Shown: piece after piece, positions 1 through 7,588 of the stretch
Layout of the letters: each line of letters starts with the position of its first letter
Numbering within the stretch: the stretch's first letter is position 1
Assembly (NCBI GenBank): GCA_002238765.1
Contig: MPMZ01000003.1
Coordinates: forward strand, 32,730-96,729
DNA: 64,000 nucleotides
From: Nitrospira sp. bin75
Lineage (GTDB): Bacteria > Nitrospirota > Nitrospiria > Nitrospirales > UBA8639
Direction: 5' to 3'
Program-made: the position numbers and the translations under genes
Notes under the pieces: generated by a model
Told to the model about the DNA's origin: nothing
What the model saw: only the letters and a program-made list of their open reading frames with translations
The model's database searches: none

Positions 1-1
1 G

Positions 2-793
2 GGAGAGGAACTGAAAGCCCGATGGGTGGCTTCACAGGACGTGCGGTGGGAAGAGGGGACGCCGTTGCATCCGACGCTTGACGGGCTGGTGCTGGAGGAA
101 GTCACGGAGAAAATGTCGAAGAGTCGGGGTAACGTGGTGAATCCGGACGAGATTATTGCCGAATACGGGACGGATGCGCTGCGGCTGTATGAAATGTTCA
201 TGGGACCGTTGGAAAAAGGCGCTCCCTGGTCTTCCGAATCCATCCCGGGTGTGGCGCGGCTTCTGCAGCGCGCCTATCGTCTGGTGTTGGGTGAACACGA
301 ACCCGTGCCGGTCGTCGAGGGGCAGGGAACGCCCGATCAGGCGCGTCTCACGGCCCGGACGATTCAGGGGGTGACGCAGGACCTTGAGGAGATGGGCTTC
401 AATACGGCCATTTCGAAACTGATGGTCTTTGTGCGGGATATTACCAAAGACGGACCGTTGCCGCGTGCGTCGGCCGAAGCTTTTGCCGTGTTGCTGTCGC
501 CGTTTGCCCCGCACCTGGCGGAAGAATTATGGGAGGGGTTGGGACGCGAGCCGAGTCTCGCGCACCAAGCCTGGCCGGCGTTCGATCCCGCCCTGGTGGT
601 CCGTGAGGAATTGACCATACCCCTTCAGGTCAACGGTAAGCTGCGCAGCAAGATTCAGGTGCCGGCCGGCGCGCAGAAAGACGAGATCCTCGAACTCGCA
701 CACGCGGATAAAAAATTGGGGGAATGGTTGCAGGGGACCACGCCTCGAAAAGTGATCTACGTCGAAAAGAAGTTGGTCAATTTTGTGGTCTGA
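2..793 (+). CDS. leuS: Leucyl-tRNA synthetase, C-terminal part (cut by window edge)
   Basis: Charges tRNA-Leu with leucine in the cytoplasm. Only the last 263 residues are in the window; the frame is open from base 2, so the upstream part lies outside. The class I signature KMSKS is at bases 110-124, followed by the SRGNVVNPD stretch and then the anticodon-binding and C-terminal LeuRS domains. The sequence MGPLEKGAPWSS is typical of LeuRS rather than IleRS or ValRS. lptE and holA follow, the leuS-lptE-holA-rpsT order seen in many Gram-negative genomes. Confidence 0.95.
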   Translation, partial: GEELKARWVASQDVRWEEGTPLHPTLDGLVLEEVTEKMSKSRGNVVNPDEIIAEYGTDALRLYEMFMGPLEKGAPWSSESIPGVARLLQRAYRLVLGEHEPVPVVEGQGTPDQARLTARTIQGVTQDLEEMGFNTAISKLMVFVRDITKDGPLPRASAEAFAVLLSPFAPHLAEELWEGLGREPSLAHQAWPAFDPALVVREELTIPLQVNGKLRSKIQVPAGAQKDEILELAHADKKLGEWLQGTTPRKVIYVEKKLVNFVV

Positions 794-837
794 GTTCCCT
801 CTCCCCTTGGGGGAGGGGGGGACAGGGAAAAAGGGAC

Positions 838-1485
838 ATGCATCTGATGAACAGATTCGTCTCGGCTCTGGTTTTCGTCTCGATGTTGCTTGTCGTGCTC
901 CCGGGATGCGGCTACAGGTTTTCCGTGGAAGGGCCGGGTCCGCGGGTGGGGGGAGGTCCCGACCCTGATCAAGCGGGACCCCCGGTGAGATTGGTCATTC
1001 GAGACCTGCTCAACCGCACGTTCCAGAGCAATCTGGAATTTGCGTATACCCGATACATGCGGGAGCAATTCGCCGTGAGCAGCGGAGCGCAAGTCGTGGC
1101 GGATGACGCCAAAGCCGATTACGTCATGACGGGCGAGATCGTCTCAGTCTCGGTCCCGTCAATCACGTTTTCGGCCGGCCAAACCCGGGAACGCCGTGTG
1201 AACGTGGTGGTGCGCGTGACGGTGGCTCATCGAGAGACGGGCCGGAGTCTCTGGGCGGAAACGGCCACGGGTACCGGAGAGTTTTTTGTGAATCGTGCGC
1301 CCGACGTCGAAGCCCGCCAGGATCAAATTCAGTTCAACCGGGTCCTGCAAGACCGGGCCTTGGAGCAGGCCGGCCAGGATGTCGTGGAACTATTGGCCGC
1401 AGCCTTCTGGCACGCCAGGGACCAGGGAATCTTTTCCGGGGCGGGTGCCCCCACCACCTCTCCCTCAACCGGCTCCGGGGACTAG
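838..1485 (+). CDS. lptE: LPS-assembly lipoprotein LptE
   Basis: Outer-membrane lipoprotein that plugs and stabilises the LptD barrel inserting lipopolysaccharide. The 215-residue product starts with a lipoprotein signal: short basic start, hydrophobic core, lipobox LPGC with the acylated Cys near residue 24, then GYRF, the usual start of mature LptE-like proteins. I chose ATG 838 (an alternative ATG lies three codons later) because a purine-rich GGGAAAAAGGG precedes it. The middle contains alternating beta-strand sequence ending in a VVELLAAAF helix; the tail is Ser/Thr/Gly rich. Overall similarity in the family is low, so the call leans on the signal, size and position between leuS and holA. 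Confidence 0.8.
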   Translation: MHLMNRFVSALVFVSMLLVVLPGCGYRFSVEGPGPRVGGGPDPDQAGPPVRLVIRDLLNRTFQSNLEFAYTRYMREQFAVSSGAQVVADDAKADYVMTGEIVSVSVPSITFSAGQTRERRVNVVVRVTVAHRETGRSLWAETATGTGEFFVNRAPDVEARQDQIQFNRVLQDRALEQAGQDVVELLAAAFWHARDQGIFSGAGAPTTSPSTGSGD

Positions 1486-1517
1486 AGTGAGGGAAAAAGA
1501 GCGAGGGTGAAGGTCCG

Positions 1518-2582
1518 GTGATCAAACCTGCCGAACTCGGTCCGTCCTTACGACAAGAGAAGAGGTTGTTTCTGGTCCTTGGGGAAGAGGACTGCTTGCG
1601 CGATCAAGCCATCGAGACGATCCGGGACGCCTCGCGTTCCAAAGGCGCGAATGCGGGCGACGGACAAAGCAACGGTGACGAGTTTTCCTGTGACGTCTTG
1701 TACGGCGATGACACGAATGCCCGGGAAGTGCTGGCCCGTGTCCAGGAAGTTCCCTTCTTTTCAAGCCACCAGGTGGTTCTTCTGAAATGGGCGGACAAGC
1801 TTCCCGCCAAGGAGGGGGAGGCTCTAATCCCCTATTTTTCCGCGCCGTCCGATTCGACGACCATGATCGTCTCCGCGGCGAAACTGGATGGCCGGCTGAA
1901 ATGGGTCCAAGCCTTGAAGAAGCAAGCCGTGGTGGTGAACTGTGCGCCCCTGTATGACAATCAACGATTGGGGTGGGTCCGCCAGGAAGCCGCGCGTGTG
2001 GGGATTCAACTGGATGCCGAAGCCGCGGGGTTACTGAAAGAACTGGCCGGCGAAGGGTTGTCCGTGGTCCGGCGGGAATTGGAGAAGTTGTCGCTTTACG
2101 TGTCAGCGAAAGAAACGGTCACCGCTCATGACGTCATTGCCGTCCAAGGGGCGGAACCCGGCGCGTCGGTGTTTGATCTGTCGGGCGCCATTATCCATGG
2201 CCGGGTGTCGCAAGCCCTCCTCATTCTGCAGAAAACATTGGAGTCGGGTGAGGCCCCGCTTCGGATTCTCGGCGCGTTGCTGTGGCAGTACCGGCGTCTG
2301 TGGAAAGCCAAAGACGGGCTGAGCCGCCGGGTCAGTGAGGCAGCGGTTGCGAAGTCTCTGGGGATCGCGCCTTTCCGGCAGGGCGAGTTTTTTGCCGTGC
2401 TCACACGCGCTCCCTCGGCGCATTTTCCCGAGGCGTTTCAAGCCTTTTCGGTTACGGATCGTGCGCTGAAAGGTGCGGCCGCCGCTTCCCCTCACCGGAT
2501 CATGCATGCTTTGATCATGGACTTGTGCCGGTCGGCGAAAGCTTTGTCGCGGCCCCCATTGCGACCTGAACGTGCGGGGTAA
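1518..2582 (+). CDS. holA: DNA polymerase III subunit delta
   Basis: Clamp-loader delta subunit; opens the beta sliding clamp during loading onto DNA. The 354 residues match the usual length. The N-terminal AAA+-like fold is recognisable (LVLGEEDCLRDQAI near residue 20) without a functional Walker A, as expected for delta. The central LSVVRRELEKLSLYV and the FDLSGAI...LLWQYRRLWKAK helices are typical of HolA. Starts at GTG 1518 with a GAGGGTGAAG ribosome site, 32 bases after lptE. Confidence 0.92.
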   Translation: MIKPAELGPSLRQEKRLFLVLGEEDCLRDQAIETIRDASRSKGANAGDGQSNGDEFSCDVLYGDDTNAREVLARVQEVPFFSSHQVVLLKWADKLPAKEGEALIPYFSAPSDSTTMIVSAAKLDGRLKWVQALKKQAVVVNCAPLYDNQRLGWVRQEAARVGIQLDAEAAGLLKELAGEGLSVVRRELEKLSLYVSAKETVTAHDVIAVQGAEPGASVFDLSGAIIHGRVSQALLILQKTLESGEAPLRILGALLWQYRRLWKAKDGLSRRVSEAAVAKSLGIAPFRQGEFFAVLTRAPSAHFPEAFQAFSVTDRALKGAAAASPHRIMHALIMDLCRSAKALSRPPLRPERAG

Positions 2583-2646
2583 AGCCGGGCCATGGCCCGG
2601 GAGATGCCATGCAGAACCCTCGCCCCTGACCTGAAATTAGGCGAAG

Positions 2647-2670
2647 CCCCCGACATTTTTTATCGGGGGG
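2647..2670. terminator. Hairpin between convergent holA and rpsT
   Basis: A 7-bp stem (CCCCCGA with TCGGGGG) around a T-rich loop lies between the convergent ends of holA and rpsT. Position and symmetry suit a two-way terminator, but there is no clear T-run after the stem on either strand, so it may only be a structured spacer. Confidence 0.35.
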
Positions 2671-2686
2671 CCGGGTGAGGGGGTCT

Positions 2687-2959
2687 TTATTGGGCCTTGA
2701 GGGCGTTGAACCGGGTCGAGAGTTGAGAAATGCGTCGGGAAGCGGTATTCCGATGGAGCGCGCCTTTGGTCACGGCCTTGTGAAGGGCTGCGGTGGCTTC
2801 CCGGAGAAGGGGTTGAGCCGTTTTGGCATCGTGCTGTTGGAGAGCGGTTGTAAATTTCTTGACGACCGTGTTGGTGCGATGCAGGATCGCGTGGTTTCGA
2901 ATATGACGCTTTTCGGACTGACGGGCACGTTTAATGGCTGATTTATGAACAACCGGCAT
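2687..2959 (-). CDS. rpsT: 30S ribosomal protein bS20
   Basis: Small ribosomal subunit protein binding 16S rRNA. The 90 residues are highly basic and helical. The N-terminus has SAIKRARQSEKRHIRN, the conserved S20 opening, and the centre has ALHKAVTKGALHRNTASRRIS, the standard S20 signature. Convergent with holA and divergent from pyrF; expressed as a single gene, as is usual for rpsT. Confidence 0.97.
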   Translation of the reverse strand: MPVVHKSAIKRARQSEKRHIRNHAILHRTNTVVKKFTTALQQHDAKTAQPLLREATAALHKAVTKGALHRNTASRRISQLSTRFNALKAQ

Positions 2960-2994
2960 CCTTGTTTCTCCATTCAGAGGTTTGAATTTTTCAT

Positions 2995-3023
2995 TATTAA
3001 CATAGCCTCTTCTCGATGGTCAA
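2995..3023 (-). promoter_or_regulatory. Likely rpsT promoter
   Basis: On the minus strand TTGACC (3023-3018) and TTAATA (3000-2995) are separated by 17 bases, about 40 bases upstream of the rpsT start. The -35 box overlaps the start of the upstream in-frame extension of pyrF, one reason to prefer the later pyrF start. Confidence 0.42.
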
Positions 3024-3039
3024 CGGGAAAGAGACACGA

Positions 3040-3780
3040 ATGGATCGAAACATGAGAGGCGCGGGGATTCAAGCCAAAGACCGGCTCGTGTTTGCCTTGG
3101 ACGTGTCGACGGCACAGGCCGCCGAGTCGATGCTGGATCGTGTCCGGGAGTCCGTTGGGGTGATCAAAGTCGGGTTGGAACTCTTTGCGAGCGAAGGACC
3201 TGCGGTCGTCCGGATGGTGCGGCAGTATGGGAAACCCGTGTTTCTCGACTTGAAGGTGTTGGATGTTGCGGAGACGGTGCAACGGACCACCGCGCGCGTC
3301 GCGGACATGGGCGTGGCCTTCCTGACCGTGCATGCCGAGCGAAAGGCGCTGTCCGCCGCGGTGAAGGGACGGGAAGCCAATCCGGCCATGAAGATTTTGG
3401 CGGTGACGGTGTTGACGAACGTCGAACGTGCGGATCTTCGGGAAGGGGGATACGATGGGACCATCGAGCAAGCGGTGGTGACTCGTGCACGAGTGGCTGC
3501 CGACGTGGGGTGTGACGGGGTGATTGCCTCGGGGCAGGAACCCGCGGCCATTCGATCGGCCGTCGACTCGCCGTTGTTGATTGTGACGCCCGGCGTACGG
3601 CTTGCCGGGAATGACGTGGATGAGCATGCTCGTGTCGTGACGCCTCGCCAAGCCATTCACGCCGGAGCGGATTACGTGGTGGTGGGCCGGCCGATTCGGG
3701 ATGCGCCGGACCCGCGTGCCGCGGCTCAGGCCATCGTGGACGAGATGCAAGCGGCCTTTGATGAATCACTCCCCCCTTGA
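3040..3780 (+). CDS. pyrF: Orotidine 5'-phosphate decarboxylase
   Basis: Last step of de novo UMP synthesis (OMP to UMP plus CO2). 246 residues, normal for the bacterial family. The substrate-binding opening RLVFALDV, the catalytic Asp-Lys-Asp set in FLDLKVLDVAETV, and the C-terminal phosphate loop TPGVR and GADYVVVGRPI are all present. The start at ATG 3040 follows GGGAAAGAGA; ATG 3016 is also in frame but overlaps the inferred rpsT promoter. The catalytic motif has V-L where many homologues have F-H; the charged residues are intact. Confidence 0.95.
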   Translation: MDRNMRGAGIQAKDRLVFALDVSTAQAAESMLDRVRESVGVIKVGLELFASEGPAVVRMVRQYGKPVFLDLKVLDVAETVQRTTARVADMGVAFLTVHAERKALSAAVKGREANPAMKILAVTVLTNVERADLREGGYDGTIEQAVVTRARVAADVGCDGVIASGQEPAAIRSAVDSPLLIVTPGVRLAGNDVDEHARVVTPRQAIHAGADYVVVGRPIRDAPDPRAAAQAIVDEMQAAFDESLPP

Positions 3781-3839
3781 GGGGGAGTCGGAGAGCCAAG
3801 GGCACGGCCCGCAGGCGAACCGGTGGGGGGTAGGGAACA

Positions 3840-3953
3840 TCGGGTTACGCTACGCCTGTCCTGAGCGTAGCGCGGCGGCGCGAAGGCGAAGGGCCTGTCC
3901 TGAGCGAAGTCGAAGGAAGCGTAGTCGAAGGGCGAACCCGACCTGCGGCTACC
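3840..3953. repeat. Dispersed intergenic repeat, composite copy
   Basis: Bounded by the inverted pair TCGGGTT and AACCCGA. Inside are two copies of CTGTCCTGAGCG followed by AAGTCGAAGG-like sequence. The same building blocks recur at 15483-15506, 15538-15565, 15802-15861 and 15911-15946. It behaves like a REP or MITE-type intergenic repeat and has no credible ORF. Confidence 0.7.
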
Positions 3954-3969
3954 GACATAGGCGTTTGTC

Positions 3970-3999
3970 TTGCATCGTCTCAAGCCTTTTCAGTAAAAT
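3970..3999 (+). promoter_or_regulatory. Likely tRNA-His promoter
   Basis: TTGCAT (3970-3975) and TAAAAT (3994-3999) are 18 bases apart. The expected start near 4006 lies about 37 bases before the tRNA. Confidence 0.55.
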
Positions 4000-4042
4000 C
4001 GCCCTACGTTCGTGAAACGGTTGTTGTCACGACTCGTCGGGT

Positions 4043-4120
4043 GGTGGGTGTAGCTCAGTTGGTTAGAGCGCCGGATTGTGGTTCCGGAGGTCGCGGGTTC
4101 AATTCCCGTCACTCACCCCA
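4043..4120 (+). tRNA. tRNA-His (GTG anticodon)
   Basis: Complete cloverleaf: the acceptor GTGGGTG pairs with CACTCAC (one G-T), D arm AGCTCAGTTGGTTAGAGC, anticodon stem CCGGA/TCCGG around GTG, T arm GCGGG-TTCAATT-CCCGT, and an encoded CCA. The extra G at 4043, facing C73, is the identity base typical of tRNA-His. Confidence 0.97.
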
Positions 4121-4194
4121 TTTTCCCCTTTCAATGTCCAGTCTTCCCGCTCCGTGCCACTTTCCCGACCCGGTGGTGCTTCACGGTCCGTTGA

Positions 4195-6447
4195 ATGGTG
4201 TGGCGTGAACAGAAACGTTGGTCAGTGAGGCCGTCCCGTTCATGGGCCCGTCGTGTGAGCTTCCTCGTCGTTTTTCTTTTGACGAGTGTCTGTTCATGGC
4301 CCCAATCCGAGGCTCGGGACGTGGCCTGTGCATCGGCGGAAGCCTGTTTTCGACAGGCCGCGTCTTTTTCCGACGAGCATCCCGATCAAGTGCTTCTGCA
4401 GGCCGACCGTTTTGGCCACGTGCAGGAGGCGTATCCAGGCACCCTGTGGGCCCGGCGCGCAGGATTTCGCATCGGATGGTCCCTGCTCGAACATGATCCT
4501 GCCCGGGCCCTTGACTATCTCCGGACGGCCCGCATGGATTTCCCGCTGCTCGAAGATTACGTGTTGTTGAAACTCGGTCGGGCATTGAGGCGGATGGGTT
4601 CATTGCATGCATCCGCCCTGACGTTTGAATCGGCGCTGGGGTTGTCCGTTTCTTCCGCCTTGCGCAACGAGACGTCGTATGAAGCGGGATTCGCCTGGTT
4701 CGAGAACGGGCATTGCCAGTCCGCCGTCGCGCACCTGGAGCAAGCCATTTCCGGTGATCCGGATTCTCCATCTGCTCCCCGGGCTTTCTCCGTTGTGGCC
4801 GATTGCGCCGCCCGGTTGCAACGAGTGATCCGGGCGAAACACGCGCTGGGCGAGCTGTGGCGAAACTATCCCGAATCTCCGGAGGCTCAAGCGGTGGACA
4901 AAATCGTGCAGTCAGATCAGCCGGGTGCGCTGCCTTGGACTCCTTCGTCGGAAGATTATTATCAACGAGGCCGGACGTGGTACGACCTCGCACGCTTTGA
5001 AGCCGCCATCCGGGATTTTCAGAAGTTCCTGGCCGATCGACCGCACGGCCCGCGTTCCGAGCAGGGGCTTTTTCAGTTGGCAATGGCCCACGTGCGATTG
5101 AAGCAGTATGCCCAAGCCGAGCCCATCTTCCGCCGGCTGTTGACCACCTCTTCCACGTATGCCGGCAAAGCCGCCGTGTGGTTGGCCAAGGTGTACTTGC
5201 GGCGGGATCAGGGCCGGATGCTTCTGAAGTTTCGCGATTCGATTCCTCCCGGCTTGAGTGCGAATGAACGCAGCCGGATCGGATGGCTGAGCGGCGTGTG
5301 GGCTGAAGGGGAACACGCGATTCAGCAAGCCGTCTCGGCCTATGAGGACGCCTATCGTGTGGCGGAGCTTCCTGCAGCCAAAACGGATTCGTTGTGGCGT
5401 TTGGGATGGCTGCACTATCAACAAGGTGCTTGGGACGATGCGGTTGAAGCCTTTCATTCGCTTGCGGCCACCGCTTCCGGCCGGAACCGGCAAAATCGGG
5501 CGCATTATTGGGCGGCGCGGGCGCTTGAACGGATGGGTCGCGTCGATGAGGCGCAAACGTTGTACGGGCAGGTGTCTGCCGAATGGCCCATGACTTATTA
5601 CGGGCAATTGTCCGCGTTTCGCCTGCGGCGTTCATTCCACGTGGAACGCGAGCAAGGTGACTTCCGCGCGATCCAGGCGTTGAACGGTCCCGCATCGTCT
5701 TCATTCCGAATCAATCCGCATTTCCAAAAGGCCATGGAACTGTCGAGACTGGGGCTTCGCCGGGAAGCGGCGGAAGAATTGTTGGTGGTCAAGAAGCAAT
5801 ACGGCGATCAGCCGCAAACTCTCTATGCCTTGGCGCGGCACATGCTGGCAGTCGGAGATCATGAATCACCGATCGTGATCGCCAAACGGTACTTTCGGGA
5901 GCCACTTGAGCGTCGCCGGATTTCTCTTGATTCCCCGCTATGGCGCATGGCGTATCCAACGGGCTATATCCCGACGATACGGCGCTATGCCGATTCGCAC
6001 GTGGCCCCTTTTTTGGTTGCGGGGATTATCCGTGAGGAAAGTTTGTATAATCCCGAGGCCTTGTCACCCGTCGGCGCCATGGGGTTGATGCAACTCATGC
6101 CGGAGACGGCGAACCGCGTCGCCCGCCGCCTGGGCCTTGGATCCGTGGACCGGGAGGATTTGTTGCAAGCAGATGTGAACGTCCGGTTAGGAGTTGATTA
6201 TATTGGTGAATTGTTACGTGACTATAAGGGCAATCTCATTCGAGCCGTCGCGGCGTATAATGCCGGTCCCGACGCGGTGAACCGTTGGATTGCTAGGTTT
6301 GGCACTCGAGATCCGGACGAGTTTGTCGAACTGATCTCCTATAGGGAAACGCGTCGATACGTGAAACGAGTGCTTACAAGTTATCGTATCTATCAGGCCA
6401 TTCATTCCACAACATGTAGTGCTTTACCTCTTGACAGGGCCTGCTAA
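4195..6447 (+). CDS. slt: Periplasmic soluble lytic murein transglycosylase
   Basis: Cleaves peptidoglycan glycan strands to 1,6-anhydromuropeptides in the periplasm. 750 residues: a hydrophobic N-terminal export segment (about residues 18-35), a long array of TPR-like helical repeats through about residue 580, and a C-terminal lysozyme-like SLT domain. The catalytic Glu is in GIIREES near residue 615, followed by PVGAMGLMQLMPETA and AAYNAGPDAVNRW, both diagnostic. The N-terminal repeats suit the ring-shaped Slt70 class. It has its own upstream space after tRNA-His. The exact start is uncertain; ATG 4195 has no strong ribosome site. Confidence 0.92.
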   Translation: MVWREQKRWSVRPSRSWARRVSFLVVFLLTSVCSWPQSEARDVACASAEACFRQAASFSDEHPDQVLLQADRFGHVQEAYPGTLWARRAGFRIGWSLLEHDPARALDYLRTARMDFPLLEDYVLLKLGRALRRMGSLHASALTFESALGLSVSSALRNETSYEAGFAWFENGHCQSAVAHLEQAISGDPDSPSAPRAFSVVADCAARLQRVIRAKHALGELWRNYPESPEAQAVDKIVQSDQPGALPWTPSSEDYYQRGRTWYDLARFEAAIRDFQKFLADRPHGPRSEQGLFQLAMAHVRLKQYAQAEPIFRRLLTTSSTYAGKAAVWLAKVYLRRDQGRMLLKFRDSIPPGLSANERSRIGWLSGVWAEGEHAIQQAVSAYEDAYRVAELPAAKTDSLWRLGWLHYQQGAWDDAVEAFHSLAATASGRNRQNRAHYWAARALERMGRVDEAQTLYGQVSAEWPMTYYGQLSAFRLRRSFHVEREQGDFRAIQALNGPASSSFRINPHFQKAMELSRLGLRREAAEELLVVKKQYGDQPQTLYALARHMLAVGDHESPIVIAKRYFREPLERRRISLDSPLWRMAYPTGYIPTIRRYADSHVAPFLVAGIIREESLYNPEALSPVGAMGLMQLMPETANRVARRLGLGSVDREDLLQADVNVRLGVDYIGELLRDYKGNLIRAVAAYNAGPDAVNRWIARFGTRDPDEFVELISYRETRRYVKRVLTSYRIYQAIHSTTCSALPLDRAC

Positions 6448-6459
6448 AGATTTTATTTT
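6431..6459 (+). promoter_or_regulatory. Promoter for the coiled-coil/zapA pair
   Basis: A perfect TTGACA (6431-6436), a 17-base spacer and TATTTT (6454-6459). The -35 lies inside the last codons of slt. The start point would be near 6466, giving a short leader before the gene at 6505. Confidence 0.6.
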
Positions 6460-6504
6460 AGTGATATTTTACTCTCTCGGATCATAGCCAAGGAGTTCGT
6501 CACC

Positions 6505-6762
6505 ATGAGTCTTGAAAAAATGGAAACGTTGGAGGTTCGAGTGCGGGGGTTGGTGGAGTTGGTTCAAGAATTAAAGCAGGCTAATGGCTCCCTTCAAGAA
6601 CGGTTGAATTTGGTTCAAGAGGAATTGTCGAGGCAGGAGGTCCTTGCCCGCGAGTGGGAAGAAGAGCGAGTGACTCTCAAGTCGCGCATTGAAGGGGTCT
6701 TGGAGCAACTGGACAGCCTGGAAACATCGGAGACCGGCCTGCAAGAGGCTGTGCATGACTAA
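6505..6762 (+). CDS. Small coiled-coil protein, ZapB-like
   Basis: An 85-residue, almost wholly coiled-coil acidic protein with heptads of Leu/Val (LEVRVRGLVELVQELKQ, LQERLNLVQEEL). It precedes and overlaps zapA, so it probably works with the division ring, as ZapB-like proteins do. ZapB-type proteins are hard to tell from other coiled coils by sequence, so the function is inferred mainly from context. AAGGAG lies upstream of ATG 6505. Confidence 0.6.
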   Translation: MSLEKMETLEVRVRGLVELVQELKQANGSLQERLNLVQEELSRQEVLAREWEEERVTLKSRIEGVLEQLDSLETSETGLQEAVHD

Positions 6763-7048
6763 GAGCATCGAGGTTGACGTCTACGGGCAGAAGTTGGCCT
6801 TGCGACCTATTGAAGACGAAAGCTATGCGCATGAACTCGCCCGATACGTCGAAGGGCAAATGCAGACCATCGCGCAAGGGACGACCCGGTCCACGCCCAT
6901 CAAGGTGGCCATCCTGGCCGCGATGAACATTGCGGATCAACTGTTTCGGCAAGAACGCCGCCGGCAGGCCGGCGAGGCCGAAATCGAGCGTCGAGCCGAG
7001 GGGCTGTTGGAGTGTATCGAATCCCGTATAGGGATGGACGGCCCCTGA
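6755..7048 (+). CDS. zapA: Cell division protein ZapA
   Basis: Binds and cross-links FtsZ filaments in the cytoplasm. 97 residues, the normal size. The N-terminal half has the family core IEVDVYGQKLALRP...YAHELARYVEGQM; KVAILAAMNIADQLFR is the hallmark ZapA helix; a coiled-coil tail follows. Its start overlaps the end of the coiled-coil gene by 8 bases, so the two are translationally coupled. The downstream gap contains a possible 6S RNA, which often lies after zapA. Confidence 0.88.
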   Translation: MTKSIEVDVYGQKLALRPIEDESYAHELARYVEGQMQTIAQGTTRSTPIKVAILAAMNIADQLFRQERRRQAGEAEIERRAEGLLECIESRIGMDGP

Positions 7049-7588
7049 TCAGTCCCTGTTCTTGCACGAAGCGTAGCGCTCTGGTAACGTAGGTCGTCAA
7101 AAATTTTAACCTTTGAGAGGGATACATTCGTCGATCAGGAAGAACGAGTGGCGTATGACATGGAATGAAACGAATTTTGTAACATTGCGGGTGTGTATAA
7201 CTATGAGGTTTGAATTGAGGAGTGGTTCACCCTGCCGGGCTGGGACTGCATCCGTGAGGCAGGAAGAGTCAACCGGGTAGATAGCCGATAAGAGATCCAA
7301 GGTAATGGCGGAGAGAATTTTAAACAGATGTCGAAACCTGGGCGTCAGCCAATATCTACCTTTTGCGATGTTTTTCACACACCCTAACATCGCGTAGAGT
7401 CGTTTTTCCGTTTTCTTCATTCCCTGCCTTTTCTTCGTCCCCCTCGTTTCCTGTCGCACGAGTCCACTGTAGAAGACGGCCTGACCAGCTCGTGGTTTCA
7501 GACGCTGTCGGCCCCATGGCAACATGAACATTGTCAATGATACCAAAGGCTGACGTACGCGCCTTTGTCTGAGTGGTGAGAGAAGGGG
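7049..7588. other. 540-base non-coding region between zapA and rny
   Basis: No convincing gene. It holds a weak promoter-like pair TTGCAC/TAACGT (7062-7090, 17-base spacer), a 6S-like folded segment (7189-7384), an 8-bp perfect hairpin GCGATGTT/AACATCGC (7365-7393) followed by T-rich sequence near 7401-7417, and a pyrimidine-rich stretch before rny. A long minus-strand open frame here has no recognisable protein features and overlaps the start of rny. Confidence 0.6.
7189..7384 (+). ncRNA. ssrS: Candidate 6S RNA
   Basis: A segment of about 196 nt that can fold into one long interrupted hairpin. GGGTGTGT (7189-7196) pairs with ACACACCC (7377-7384). AGGTTT near 7205 pairs with AAACCT near 7336. 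Further in, GGTT/AACC and CCTGCC/GGCAGG form the tip around 7223-7275. Size, rod shape and position directly after zapA (and before rny) match 6S RNA in many bacteria. The fold was done by eye and 6S primary sequence is poorly conserved, so this is a candidate only. Confidence 0.38.

Noticed and set aside
4181..5704. A 507-codon minus-strand open frame opposite slt
   Set aside because: Antisense to a clear lytic transglycosylase; Arg/Pro/Thr-rich composition typical of a shadow frame in GC-rich DNA.
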